This document shows, in pieces, positions 11,446 through 23,777 of a stretch of DNA of 64,000 nucleotides. The position numbers and the translations under genes are program-made. The stretch spans positions 61,813,201 to 61,877,200 of the forward strand of contig NC_084827.1 of the NCBI RefSeq assembly GCF_033115175.1. The letters run 5' to 3'. The notes under the pieces were generated by a model. The model was not told the DNA's origin. It ran no database searches and saw only the letters and a list, made by a program, of their open reading frames with translations. Numbering within the stretch: the stretch's first letter is position 1; every line of letters begins with the position of its first letter. The DNA comes from Lepus europaeus (lineage: Eukaryota; Chordata; Mammalia; Lagomorpha; Leporidae).

Positions 11446-11826
11446 TTTGCAAGTCACTATGGTTTGGAGAGAGTTTGAGTGTGTGCTCTAAGGGTTCTTA
11501 TGCTGGGGAGTTGGTCTTTAGTGTGGTGCTAATAAGAGGAAGGATGACATTTAAGAGCTGGAGCCCAATGGGAGGTCATTACCACCTCTCCTCATTCTTT
11601 ATCTGGCTTTGTGTCTGCTGATGTGACCTCTCCTTCCCACATGTGCTCCCATCAGTAATGTGATGTGACCCAGTTAAGAAGGTCCTGACCAGGTGCTGAT
11701 TCCATCAATGAGACTGCCCAATATTGAATCTTCAGCCTCCCAAACTGTGAACTAAGTAATTCTCTTTTCTTTATAAATTATCTACTCAGGCACTTTGATT
11801 TGGTAACAGAAAATGAACTAAGGTAC
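11446..11826 (+). mobile_element. MaLR LTR (MST/THE1-like)
   Basis: It begins 'actatggtttgga', close to the usual start of MST/THE1-type LTRs, and ends with 'cctcccaaactgtgaactaagtaattctcttttctttataaattat..ctcagg', the typical 3' region with an AATAAA-like polyadenylation segment. An internal 'agctggagcccaatgggaggtcatta' also fits. It looks like a solo LTR of about 380 bp, well diverged. Confidence 0.75.
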
Positions 11827-12574
11827 ACATATATAATATCTTACAAATAATATTAAATATTAGAACAAATTAAACTTTTAAAACTTTAAATCAATTTGAG
11901 ATTATAAAAATTTATAAAAATGTTGCTGACCTGACACCATATTACTTCCTATTTTCCTAATGTGCTTCCTACTAAAAAAACAATATTTTCCCACATAAAT
12001 GCAATGGGATAATTTCTATCTTTTCCCCTTTCTCCCTTACTTTACACACACACACACAAATACAAACATGAGAATCTTTTACAATGTTTGTGCGAAAAAT
12101 GAATTAAAAGATATAAGTATTTTGGTGGAAAATTTTTGAAATCCATTCAGTTTTTCCATCATATGCATAGACTTTCGAAACCCATCATATACATGATCTT
12201 TTGAAAATCACTCATATATATAATTGAGTTCATATTAATACCTCAAGTTATAACCCAATACTGAATAGTTTTTGCTTGTTTCCTTCTTTTCCTAATTGTG
12301 GATTCTTTCTCTATCAATGAAATGTCAGCTTTTGCGATCCTTCACAGCTAGAACATAAATAAGTAGAAATGTTTAAAATTGTAATTGTGAATCTTCCTCT
12401 TCAGGAGTATTCTAAACTAATTGACCTGAAAATCATTAGTATGGCAGAGAAAGGTAGATGTACTGCTCCTGGGGGAGACTCGCAGATGAGCTATGTGGGA
12501 TGTTAGTGAACAGACAGGATATGGGGGAACTCAGGTTCATGTGTTTCCACTTATTTGTTTGAAAGGTGTGTGTG
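11827..12574. other. AT-rich, no recognised feature
   Basis: Holds a short (CA) run at 12044-12057. Otherwise I see no named repeat, exon or RNA gene. Confidence 0.5.
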
Positions 12575-12664
12575 TGCGGGGATCTTCTACCCATGCTCCA
12601 GTACGGGATGCCAGCAATACGGAAAGCAGGTTAGCTCATGATACCACAATGCTGACCCCCCACA
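12575..12664 (-). mobile_element. CSINE head fragment
   Basis: The complement reads 'gggtcagcattgtggtatcatgagctaac' followed by a 'gcatcccgtactggagc' segment, matching the first ~90 bases of the C repeat. The rest of the element is not visible. Confidence 0.6.
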
Positions 12665-13026
12665 ATTACAATTTTTAATAAATGAATTCCTTTCTGTGTT
12701 TGTTCTACAATTTTCCACTTTATTATTCTCATCATGGATGTATTAAGTACATTGAAATTTCCTCTATTTTAATAGTGTTGTATTATTTTTTGAACACCAG
12801 TTTATTTTGTTAAAGAAAATTGCTACAAGTGAAATTACTGGATTGCAACATGAAATTCTTAAACCTTTATATGACAAAACAAAAGCCATTTTTCATTGTT
12901 TTTTTTTAATTTTCCTCTTTTCAATTACCAATAATATTGCATATTTCTGTTGTTACACTCTATTTTTTATGTGAATTATTTTTCATGTAATTGACACTTG
13001 ATTTTTGTATTTACCTGATTATTCTT
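12665..13026. other. AT-rich, no recognised feature
   Basis: Only short T-rich runs; no repeat family or coding signal seen. Confidence 0.5.
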
Positions 13027-13040
13027 TAAAAGCTGTTATT

Positions 13041-13368
13041 AGGGCTGGCACCGTGGTTCACTTCATTAATCTTCTGCCTGCGGCACCAAAATCCCAAATG
13101 GGCACCGGTTCTAGTCCCGGTTGCTACTCTTCCAGTCCAGCTCATTGCTGTGGCCTGGGAAAGCAGTGGAGGATGGCCCAAGTGCTTGGGCCACTGCACC
13201 CGCATGGGAGACTGGGAAGAAGCACCTGGCTCCTGGCTTCAGATTGGAGCAGCTCCGGCTGCAGCAGCATTTGGGGAGTGAACCAACAGAAGGAAGACCT
13301 TTCTCTCTGTCTCTGTCTCTCTAACGGTCTATAATTCTACCTGTCAAATAAATAAAAATAAATAAAAA
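13041..13368 (+). mobile_element. CSINE with TSD
   Basis: Head 'agggctggcaccgtggttc', 'ggttctagtcccgg', (CT)n, then 'ctgtcaaataaataaaaataaataaaaa'. A slightly diverged TSD, 'taaaagctgttatta' (13027-13041) versus 'taaaagcttttaata' (13369-13383), brackets it. Confidence 0.95.
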
Positions 13369-13383
13369 TAAAAGCTTTTAATA

Positions 13384-13718
13384 GTACATAAAAGTAATAC
13401 AATGTCACACTTCTTGCAAATATACTTATCAGTTAGTTGTTAAGATGTTACATTATTATAGTGTAATATAATTGAAATCATTTTAATATTAACACACAAT
13501 TTCTTCTGAATACTTAGATGATTGTATATCAGAGGTCATTTAAGTGTTAACCTGTAACTGTCTTTGAGACCTTTATGAGTTTTTCTTTTATAGATTTTCA
13601 TATAGCCACCGAAGATTAATTACATGCAATTTCTTGGGATTATTTAACTCATTTTCCCTCTATTTATAGAGCCATCTTCCCAACATTATCAGCTCAAAAA
13701 TTTTTGGTTTATTAAAAT
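13384..13718. other. AT-rich, no recognised feature
   Basis: Unique-looking sequence between two SINEs; nothing to annotate. Confidence 0.5.
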
Positions 13719-13729
13719 AGTAAGGTTTA

Positions 13730-14058
13730 GGGGCCAGCGTTGTGGCACAAAGGGTTAAGCCACTACCTGCAGCATGCCATCCCACATGGGCAGCGCTTCA
13801 AGTTCCAGCTGTCCCACTTCCAATCTAGCTCCCTCTTAATGTACTTGGGAAAGCAGCAGGGGATGGCACAAGTGTTTGGGTCCCTGTACCTATGTGTGAG
13901 ATCCAGAAGAAGTTCCTGGCTCCTGGCTTCAGCCTAGGCCAGCTTTGGCACTTGTGGAAGTGGCCCAACAGATGGAAGACCTCTCTCCCTCCCTCCTTCC
14001 CTCCCTCCCCTCCCACCTCTAACTCTGCCTTTCAAAAAAATAAAATAGATCTTTAAAA
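13730..14058 (+). mobile_element. CSINE, older subtype
   Basis: Head 'ggggccagcgttgtggcacaaagggttaagcc' with clear tRNA-like A-box similarity, a (CCCT)n stretch at 13980-14020, then 'ctgcctttcaaaaaaataaaatagatcttt'. The flanks 'tagtaaggttt' and 'tggtagggttt' are a plausible diverged TSD. It carries fewer CpGs than the copies at 7.85 and 43.55 kb. Confidence 0.92.
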
Positions 14059-15224
14059 AATGGTAGGGTTTTATAAATACCTTTATGTACATTGAGGGAA
14101 TTTATTTTATGCTGTTCATTTCCCAGTTTTTATACCAATACAACCATGGTTTGATTTTGATTTTATGTGTTTAAGAAGCTAACAGGCCTAATTTCTCTCA
14201 TGTCTCATCCTACTCAACAATGTCTGATGCACTGCTTCCTGGTTGTTCTTCCAGATGGTTTTAGTATTATCTTTTTGTTTTCTTCAAAGAGGCTTTAAAG
14301 CATTAACCTATTATATTTTATCACACATCTAAATATGATGTCACTACTTCGATTCAATTCTTGTCTGTAAAGTTTGCATGTTTCCATCATGCACTCATTC
14401 CAAGATGTATATATATTTGTTGTCATTGTGAATAGATTCACTTTTCTTACTTTTACCACCTTTCAGTTATATAGGGGAATAATCATTTTTATGTATTTAT
14501 CTTTTATCAACCTATTTTACCATTGTCTGTTGTACAAATTTTATATAATATTCTTCCTGGTATTTTAGAAATACAAGGATACTGCCTGCAAACTCTCCAT
14601 GAGTCCACCCACATAAACTGTATTTAAATGCATTTAATATTGGATTATAAGTGCTAAACTGTCCCAGTGTGATTCTCCCCTGGGATGGAAATTTACATTA
14701 GCAATGTCTTGCTGGAAAATACAGCAGTTTACTTGGTATTAGAAAATTAGAACTATTAAAAAAAACTCATGGTACAAATGATGATTTAAATGTATGTGCC
14801 AATTAATACAATGTATAACCACAGTATGACTTGAAAAACTTATTTTAATTACAGACAGAATCTTCATATGTAAGTTTCAACTTGTATTGTTTTCCCTTGC
14901 CCATGTTTCTGGGCAGACCATTTCTGAACCTAGCTATAGTGGTGATCAACTGAATTTCACATCCATTCTGTGTTATAATGATACGCACCCATAATTAAAT
15001 ATGGCTCATATGTCATTATTTGACTAGAGCTACTTAATGCGTTCTAGAATATCTCAATATTTGACTCCAGGAAAAGTCCTAGTGTATGTTACAGCAATCT
15101 CTAGATTTTATAAAGATGTGTAATAACTGAACTTTGGAGCTCAATCATTACAGACCAATGTTCTATTTTTCCAAATGTGAGACATTCACTGAAGGATGTG
15201 ACCTTCACTTCTCTGTTCTGTTCT
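14059..15224. other. 1.2 kb without a recognised feature
   Basis: AT-rich; the longest frame is 64 codons (14374-14568) and very hydrophobic because of T-rich codons, with no family motif. Confidence 0.5.
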
Positions 15225-15415
15225 TTTTTTTTCAATTTATTTATTTTTCCACCAAAGAAACCTTTTACTTAAGGAATACAAACTTCATACATTTCATAAG
15301 TACAACTTTAGGAATGTAGTGACTCTTCCCACCGAACCTCCCCTCCTACCAATTTTCCCACTCCTCCTCTTCTTCCCTGTCCCACTCCCAGTCTCTATCA
15401 AGCTTTTTCCTTCCT
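15225..15415 (-). mobile_element. L1 3' end of a different, older subfamily
   Basis: The plus strand reads 'tttatttttccaccaaagaaaccttttacttaaggaatacaaacttcatacatttcataagtac' (cited in part), followed by a C-rich segment at 15325-15400. This is a T-rich L1-type 3' terminus, unlike the 'aacttttatttaat..ataaatttcc' terminus of the other L1s here. Confidence 0.6.
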
Positions 15416-15510
15416 TCATCTGTTATAGTCATATCGGAAGTGAAACAGGGGAGAGAGGATCTCATTCTCTCTCAATCTCTCTGTCTCTCTGCCTTTCAAA
15501 AAAATTTAGG
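15416..15510 (+). mobile_element. Probable SINE 3' fragment
   Basis: Ends with (TC)n and 'ctctgcctttcaaaaaaattt', the usual C-repeat 3' end. The body is missing or unrecognisable. Confidence 0.45.
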
Positions 15511-15702
15511 TTTTGTAATTGAGAGAAAATAAGTCCCAGAATATATGCATATTTTTCATTTTAAATAATGTATTATCAATGGCTATAAACAAAAATTGAA
15601 TGGAAAAGGATCTGGTTGCATTTTACTGGTTAAACTTCTTTTTTAGTTAAGTACTAAGTCATTTTACTCTAATGTAATTCCAAAATTTGTTGTCTCAAAA
15701 AG

Positions 15703-15795
15703 CAAAAAAAAAAGGGGGGGGGGGAGAAAGAGAGAGAGAGAAAGAATGAAAATGGCTAGAAGGAGAGAGGAGGAGGCAAAGAGAAAGGGAATATC
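15703..15795 (+). repeat. Low-complexity purine tract
   Basis: A run of A, then G, then (GA)n and mixed purines. The complementary strand is all pyrimidine, as is typical of simple-sequence expansion. Confidence 0.85.
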
Positions 15796-17824
15796 ACTGC
15801 ATTCTTAGAATTGTATTTAAAAATCACATTGCATCTTAAAAACTAATTAGCATAAAATAATTTTAAAACATTAAAAAATGATGAATTATCACTATTCTCC
15901 TTGTTCTTCTTTAAATATTCCAAGCTTCATAAACTAGGTAGTCTCTTAAGTCCTTGAGAACAAATTATGACCACATCCGTGGAAGTGTTTTAAATAGTTG
16001 TGTTTATGGCAGCTCTGCATAGGAAATCCTAATGGACCCACAGAGATTTTCTTGAAGCTACATCTCTATATCCGTACACTTGATTTTATCTATTCAGTAA
16101 ACTTTTAATTAATATTTTGATTCCTCTAATATGTAAAGAAACTCACTAATTGTCTTGAAACATTCAGTTGAATATGAATCCTGGTGAAAATTGCTGTGGG
16201 CGGTACTGTTTTCCAAAATGTTTCCAAGGAGACTGCAAGGGTTGAGATTATAATTTACTGGTTTAATAACTACCTGATGTTCTGCACTCATTCTCCAGAT
16301 ATTTTTCTCTTCACCTTCAGAAAAATGTCAAATGCTTTTCAATAGCTATTTTGTGCTGTTTTATTGGTGTTAATAGAACTGTTGTGGTTGTTATGGCCGT
16401 CTTTATAGCCCTTTGTTGCTTTACTACAATGGCATGTGTATCTGGCTACCAAAAATGTCATTGATCATAGTTTTAAACATTATTCTTAGATGATAAAATT
16501 GGTGATATCACTGAATGACAGATTCAAAAGTATCATAAAAAGTCTCTCAAACAGATGGCAAATACACCACTGTTTACATTTTTTAAATGAATGCTACAGA
16601 TGGTAAGAAATTATTCCACCATGTTGAATAGGAAAGTTCCACAGCATTTTGACAAAGGCACTTTTTTATTTTATCGCAAGGAAATACATTCAATACTTTA
16701 AATACCAACCATTCGTTTGCCTTCCAAATTATATGTTGGAAGCATATGGGACAGATGTTTAAAGAGCCAGTATTTGGGTTTTTTTAAGTGTCCTTAAATT
16801 TATCGAGTAGTAAAAATACATAGGCACGGAAGGTATGTGGATGTGTGCATTTACTAGGAAAAATCATAATAATTCTTAAAGGCATTTTTAGGTAATTTAC
16901 TCTCAGTTACAACATGTCTCACCTTTAAAATTTTTGGTTAAAGGAAAACATTTAAATGGCATATTATGTACCAATTTTATCAAATGATGTCATGACAATG
17001 TTGTAAGAATAATTCTATAAAATAAACAAGCATTTGAAAATAAGACTTTCAACCTATTTGATTTCATATCTGATTATAGTTAGCAAAGCACAAATTCTTA
17101 CACAGTACATAACCAGCTGCCTATGTCTGGAAATATTTAATTCTATTCTCTCAATAGCTTGCACACATCCTTACATATTGATAAACAAATAAACTCTTCC
17201 TCAGTTGAATTAATTTTGTATTCTACCTCCCCATAATCAAAAATTCCATCTAACATCATGATCCCTTTGTGAACTTCAAGAACACGTTCACTGTTTTTGC
17301 TTTAGAACAACTGCTGTAACCATTTTCAAATGTACGTTTAATTTTAACAATATAATTTTAACCTATTTTAGACTACACATTATTATATTTTTCTTTTCAA
17401 ATACCCTTTTGAAATATGTGTTACTTATGACTATGAGGTTGTCCCTACCCAAAGGTCTATAGGAAGGTGGTAATCTGGTTGTATCACATATAAAAATCAT
17501 TCCTTTACAGATTAAAAGCTCTGATATGGGATGCCAGGCTTGCAAGAAGCAGCTTATAGCCTACTGTGCCTAAAAATAATTTTTAAAATTCAAAGCCTGG
17601 AATCATTTTTACCAAATCCATATGGACATTAAAATGAATGAGAGTTGAACTTAGAAATTAATATTTGTGGATCAAAGCTTTCACATTATATGGCACAATT
17701 TCTCTTCTGTGACATGAGTATGTCCAGTGCCCTTTCAAACACACTGCCTCATGGCACCCAAACCAAGCGCCTTCAGTCATCACGGTCATGGAGTCTTTCT
17801 AATTTTGATCTCTATTCTCCAAAG
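15796..17824. other. 2 kb without a recognised feature
   Basis: AT-rich unique-looking DNA, frames up to 69 codons, no motif. Short hydrophobic frames at 16109-16291 and 17363-17545 have no supporting signal. Confidence 0.5.
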
Positions 17825-18011
17825 CAATGGTTCTCAAATGGACTCCTGTTTTAAACTCACTGGGAAGGTTTGTTATAAGAAAGTTTGCCCTGTCCTGGAA
17901 CCAGACTTTCTGATGCAGTGAATCTGAGGTCGGACCAGAAAATCTTTGTTTTTAGTAAGTTCCCAGATGGTTTCACTCCTCTGGTCTGTGGACTGCCATT
18001 AAGAACCATTG
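17825..18011 (+). mobile_element. MER5A-type hAT-Charlie nonautonomous DNA transposon
   Basis: The termini 'caatggttctcaaa' and 'ttaagaaccattg' are near-perfect inverted repeats. Between them lie 'actgggaaggtttgtta', 'tttctgatgcagtgaatctgaggt' and 'agtaagttcccagatgg', in the order found in MER5A. Length 187 bp is close to the family's. I could not see an 8-bp TSD, as expected for an old copy. Confidence 0.85.
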
Positions 18012-18241
18012 CTGTGGCATCAGGTCTGAGGAGGGAAAACAGCGAACACACACCTTGGGTTGTAACTTCAGCTCTGTTGTTCATTAGCAGTGTGATATTA
18101 GAAATGGCCTTCAATCACAGGTGTACAGTTTTATACTTTTATAAATGAGTGTTGATCTTGCAAGGGTAGAGAAACTTTTTTGCTAAGGGCCATTTGGAAA
18201 TCTACAACTTCACTTGCGGATCATACAAAATTTTCAACTTA

Positions 18242-18450
18242 TGGGCTGGAAATGTGGTACAGCATGTTAAGCCACTGCATCCTTGGCGGTAGCAGATGAT
18301 TCCCAAGTGCTTGGATCCCTGCCAACCAGGGTAGGTTCTGAGTTACTGGGTTTGTCCTAGCCTAACCCTGACAAGCATTGAGAAATTAGACCAGCAGATG
18401 GAAGATTGATTCTCCCTCAAATGAAAATACATCAACAAACATTAAAAATA
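18242..18450 (+). mobile_element. Degenerate CSINE
   Basis: 'gggctggaaatgtggtacagcatgttaagccactgc' at the head, 'cccaagtgcttggatccctgcc' in the body, 'agcagatggaagatt' near the end. Strongly diverged and missing much of the middle. Confidence 0.75.
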
Positions 18451-19604
18451 ATATTTGTGGAGATTAAGTTCAGTAGTACTAAAGGTATGGTATCATATTC
18501 ACCAGGATAGAAATTTGCATTGCGTAGTTAGAACAGATATGTAAGTTCACAGGAAAAAAATTAATGGCATAAATTTTCTGACTGTTAAATGACAGTTTAT
18601 TCATACATTTTAAAATGATTGATGTTATTAATTTACTCTAACACATATTCCATTGCTATTATTTTTTAAATAATGGAATCATTTAAACAATCTATATACA
18701 TAAGATAAAAATTATATGTTGCTTTAAAATGTATGAGGAATAGGATGGTTTTTGAAATCCTTTCTTGGATAACAGTAATACCTGGATGCATTATTGAGTA
18801 AAGTATAAAACTGCAACTCTAAAAGTAGTAATAATAATAATTCATGTAAAGATAACAATAACTGCATTTAAAAATGTTTCTGACATATATTGTATTAAAC
18901 CTTTTGAATGAGGTCATAAACATTATTAGCCTCTACTTAGAGAAATAAAATTGGTGTAAAATAAATAAGTTGTTTCCTCGAAGTTAGTAACATGAAAGAT
19001 ATAGCTAGAATAAAATTTGATACTGGGATTCCAATGTTTGCTCTTTCTACTAAACTTGCACATCAATATAAAAAGCAGTTGACCCTAGACACTAATATCT
19101 ACTGATTTTTCATTAGATTGCATCCTTGGGACAGAATATTTTAGAAAAGCTTTCTATTCGGGTACTATGTATGTAACATCAGCTTATAATTCTTCAACAT
19201 TACTATATTATGATATCATGTGTTTTCTCCCTAGAATACTAATATCTCTTCATTTTGAACTGTTTTCTATAATTAGTTCAGGTCACTCATCCAGCTTTTG
19301 TTAAAATAGTATTAGTGAAACACCAGTGGATTCAATTTCATCAAATCCAATGGAGTTAACTTAACACTAGTAGCTGATAATTCCAAGTAGCAACTTATCT
19401 CTGAATTCATCAAGGAAATTAAACAATTATAATAATTTTTATTAATTGAAAAAAGTCTAAATTAGTTTAGTCAAGTGACTAAGATGTTGCCATTGGCTAT
19501 AATAAAAGAACAAGTGCCTGAACTGCCAAGAATATTTGTTATGTGGCAACTCTCCTACTCTCATCTTCCTCTCTCACAAGGTGTCAGAATCAGCTCTCAC
19601 TTTG
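18451..19604. other. 1.15 kb without a recognised feature
   Basis: AT-rich, with a short (AAT) run near 18828-18840; no coding or repeat signal that I can name. Confidence 0.5.
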
Positions 19605-19900
19605 TTTTTATTTTTTAATCACATCTCCTTTTGTAACTCAGAGAGACAAAGACAGAGCTTTTCCATTCCCAAATGCTGGCAACAGCTCAGGCTGGGGCAG
19701 GCAGAAAGGAACTCATTCTTGGTCTCTCATGTGTGTGGCAGGACCAGGTACTTGAGCCATCACCTGCTGCTTCCCAGAATATTCATGAGGAGGAAACTTA
19801 AACCAGGAGCAGAGCGGGGGCTTAAATGTAGGTAGTTGGATATGGCATTCAGGTGTCGCAAGTGGCATCTAAAATGTTGTGCCAAAAGCCTTGGCTAAAA
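19605..19900 (-). mobile_element. Degenerate CSINE
   Basis: The complement shows a 'ggcttttggcacaacat' head at 19895, 'caggtgatggctcaagtacc' in the body, and 'gaatggaaaagctctgtctttgtctctctg' near the 3' end. Old copy without a visible TSD. Confidence 0.8.
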
Positions 19901-20675
19901 TTTCATTTTAATAGTTAGGTATTTTCAAATCTCAAATCGATTTAGGCATGCACAAACCATGCCAATCACTCTGAACTGAAAAGAAAATCTTAAGCATTGC
20001 AAGTGGCAACTATTGTTTCACCTTCTGATTTCAAATATTTTTAGGGAGTATTATCAACTATTTTTCCAACACTCGCTGTGCAAAGAAATACAGCCTAGTC
20101 TGAGTTGCATTACACAGAACCACCGATTTAATGCAATCTAAGACTTACTTCAATACCTCAAAAATATGCCCCTTCAAATACCTAAAAAATTTTTTTGGCT
20201 CACAGGAGTGCTATAATCTGGCCCTTACAGAAAAAAAAACAGTTTGATTCACCTCCAGCTAGTGCCAGTATTTACATGGGAGTAACATATTAGTAAACTT
20301 CTGGTAAGAGCAGAAAAAGTCTTAAGATGCTTTTTGTTTTTTTTAATCTTTCCATCCAAGCATGACACACATAAAACCTACCACATACCTAAAGATCAGA
20401 AAATAAAAATTTAAAAACAGAATCCCTAATTTTCTTTGATGCTAGGTAATTTTATCTGTTATGAACAACCTTGTTTCCAGTGTGGAGAAGAGTAACATGA
20501 TGAGGCTTCAATGTGAACTGTATGTCATTTATGTTATGCAGCATAGCTATTTAATTAAACAAGGGTGAGTTTTGAAAGATGTGCTTGTTTTTAATCTGTC
20601 TCTACAATACTGATTGTTGAAACTGAGCTAAATAAAAATATGTTACAGAGCCATTACTTAGTGGATGTTTCCCAT
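19901..20675. other. No recognised feature
   Basis: AT-rich sequence with short homopolymers and no named repeat. Confidence 0.5.
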
Positions 20676-20690
20676 AAAAGACAAGTTTGA

Positions 20691-21007
20691 GGGACCCGTG
20701 TTGTGGCATAGTGGGTCATGCCTATAGTGTAGGCATCCTGTATGGATGCCAGTTCAAGACCTGGCTGTTCCAATTCCTCTCCAAATCCTTGCTATTGAGC
20801 CTGAGAAAGCAGAGGAAAATGACTCAAGTGCTTGGGCCCCTGCACCCACATGAGAGACCTGTAAGAAGCTGTTGGCTCCTGGCTTCACATTGGCTTAGTT
20901 CTAATCACTGCAGCCATTTGGGCAGTGAACCAGCAAATGGAAGATGTCTGTCTCTTTTGCGTCCTTTCTCTGTGTAATTCTTCCAAATAAATAAATAAAT
21001 CATTAAA
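20691..21007 (+). mobile_element. CSINE with perfect 16-bp TSD
   Basis: Head 'gggacccgtgttgtggcatagtggg', 'gttcaagacctggctg', 'caaataaataaataaatc' tail. The TSD 'aaaagacaagtttgag' is identical at 20676-20691 and 21008-21023, although the SINE body itself is moderately diverged and its (CT)n is short. Confidence 0.95.
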
Positions 21008-21185
21008 AAAAGACAAGTTTGAGCAATGGTAATGACAGTGCATATTTTTGGAAAAGAAATAAGTAAGAATTTGAGAAAGAACACTTAGATGAAAGCCTTC
21101 CCTATCTAAGTGAACTTGGTGGCAGAGTGGATTACAAGATGGAGTGGTGGGAAAAGTATTCTCCATAAAGGGTAGAGGGAAGTTG

Positions 21186-21905
21186 TTTTTTTTTTTTTTA
21201 TTAAACTTTTATTTAATGAATATAAATTTCCAAAGTATAGCTTATGGGTTACAATGGCTTCCCCCCTCCCATAACTTCCCTCCCGCCCGCAACCCTCCCC
21301 CCTCCCGCTCCCTTTCCCCTTCCATTCGTGTAAAGATTCATTTTCAATTCTTTTTGTACACAGAAGATCAGTTTAGTATATATTAGGTAAAGATTTCAAC
21401 ATTTTGCCCATATAGCAACATCAAGTGAAAAAACTACCATTGGATTACTAATTATAGCATAAAATAGCAATGTACAGCACATTAAAGACAGAGATCCTAC
21501 ATAATTTTTTTTTTCAAAATAATTAATTTTCTATGCCTTTTCCATTTTAACACCAGGTTGTTGTTTTTTTTTTTTTCATTTCCAATTCTCTTTATACACA
21601 GAAGATCACTTCAGTATATAATTAGCAAAGACCTCATCAGTCTGCGCCCACACAGAAACGCAAAGTATAAAAATACTGTTTCAGTACCAGTCGTAGCATC
21701 ACTTGGCTTTAGACGACACATTGGGGACAGATCCCGCATGGGGTGTAAGTACACAGTGACTCCTGTTGCTGACTTAACAATTTGACACTCCTGTTCATGG
21801 CGTCAGTAATCTCCCTGGGCTCTAGTCATGAGTTGCAAGGGCTATGGAAGCCTTTAGGGTTCGCTGACTTTGATCTTATTCCTATAGGGTCATAGTCAAA
21901 GTGAA
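21186..21905 (-). mobile_element. L1 3' end, 5'-truncated in the 3'UTR, with duplicated block
   Basis: The complement runs from 'cactttgactatgaccc' at 21905 to an A tail at 21186. The block that reads 'agaagatcagtttagtatatatta' occurs twice in different versions, at about 21348-21505 and 21586-21745, separated by a T-rich spacer; the same layout is at 61.4-61.85 kb. The G-rich tract (C-rich on plus) is at 21262-21325. Confidence 0.9.
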
Positions 21906-22669
21906 AAACAGATTATTAATAATTATATCAATGCTTGTGACATTTCTAAGCCTTGGAGGAGTAGAAATCTTAATAGATTTGATCATACTTTTCCATAGTT
22001 AAATAGAGGGTGCAGAAATGAAGGCATTCTTAAAAGTTCAAAGTGGATTAAAATTCACTTTCTAAACCATAGACAGATCTTTCTACTTGAATATCAAAAT
22101 AGTGATTTCCAATTCATCAAAATAAAGGAACTTCTTCAACAAACTCTGCATGGTAAAATGTTTTTAAAAAGGAAGTTCGTCGTTTTGTACAAATACAATT
22201 CATTTATAGTTCACTGCATTGCTAGTAAAGTCAATTTTTTTTCTAGGATCCATATTATCTGGCAGGAAGGCTGTTGTTGCTGCAACATTTGTTTTAAAGG
22301 CAACACTGCTTTATAGAAAGCAGTAGTAATATTTTTGATAAGCTATATAAATACATTTTAGAGTGTCCAAAAGTGAAGATATATTGCATGAACTGATACC
22401 AAGGATAGATGGTATGGGCTGCTATTATACAATCATGTCCACCCAGAGTCTTATTACAGTCAGCTACTCTGAGGTATAAAATATCTCCTTTCAGCCTCTG
22501 AACACTCCATATCACATATGATGTCCAAATATGAGGCAGCATTGTGACAAAGATATTCACATGAGATGTTAATAAGGTAAATATGGTGTGGGGTAGATGG
22601 GAACTCTTTGCATTACTACCTCACAGTTTGGTCATGTTTGGTAAATTTAAAACTATTCTAGGTTTTTTT
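21906..22669. other. No recognised feature
   Basis: AT-rich flank between an L1 3' end and the L1 pair. The 88-codon minus frame 22294-22560 has no known motif. Confidence 0.5.
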
Positions 22670-23777
22670 CAAGATGGCAGACTAAGTAGGGAGCTTACTG
22701 CTCTAGTCTAGGGGAAGGTAGTTTCAAAAAAGTGGATAGCAATCTTAGGGAAGAACTAGGAAGAAAAATGCAGAGGAAACTCCATGCAAAATAGAATCAG
22801 AGGGACAATATGGACCCACGTGGAGGGTGTGGTCATGCACAACCCAGACCTAGCAGCTAAGAGCCTCAGCACCAGCATTGGAGTAAAGTGAAACCAAACT
22901 GAAGCAGTCGAAGGCACTGGAGATAAAGCTGCAGGAAGGGCCTGTAGTGAGTCAGGCTTGGAGTCCTATGGGAGACAGTGTATTGCCAGCCTAGAAGGGG
23001 GAAAAAAAGGAGGTACATTTCTCTATCCATGACCAGCCAATATATGCATTCTGTAACTAGCCAAGAGAGGACAGGCACAATTTTGGATATACATAACAGC
23101 TGTGCCAACTCATGTCCACACACCCAGCAACCAGACAAAAGGAGACGCCTAAGTCTGGCTGGGAGAAATGATGGGTGTTGGGAGCTCATGACTGTAGGAG
23201 CCTCATGTAGAGGCTGTGAAATCACTGTGGCTGCCTGGGAGGGTGAAAGTTGTGACGGGGACATTGGGAAGTCACTGTAGATGACACCACATGTTTGGGG
23301 CTCCCTGATTCCCTAGTAAGTGTCAGTGCTACAGGATCCATGTTAGCATCAAGGACTGCACAGATCATTTGTTGGTTCTTTTGGCAGCACAGATGAAAAT
23401 TGTACCCACTGGGACTAGCGCCCAGGCATTGGCCTCCTTTGAGAAGAGGAGATGACTGTGAGAATACACCAACAGAGCAGCACAACCTCCCCTCTGATAA
23501 AAAAAAAGTACAAAAAACAAACAACAACAAAAGATTTACCTCCCCAACTTGAGTGTCACCTTGGACACTCCCTTCACCCTGGAGCACTGAGCAGAGCTCC
23601 CTGAGCAAATCCAGCACACAACTCTGGATATTCATTGAAAAAGCAGAAACTTCCAAGCCACAGAGGCACAGTTCAACGATAAAAGCCATCATGGGGGTGG
23701 GGAGGGATAAGCCAACAAGTGTCACCACAAATGCCCAATAAAAATGCAATTCAAGAAACAAGAATAAATAAGACAAT

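Noticed and set aside
18150..18241. 'agggtagagaaacttttttgctaagggcc', like the start of another hAT-type relic
   Set aside because: Too short and diverged to name; no matching opposite terminus found.
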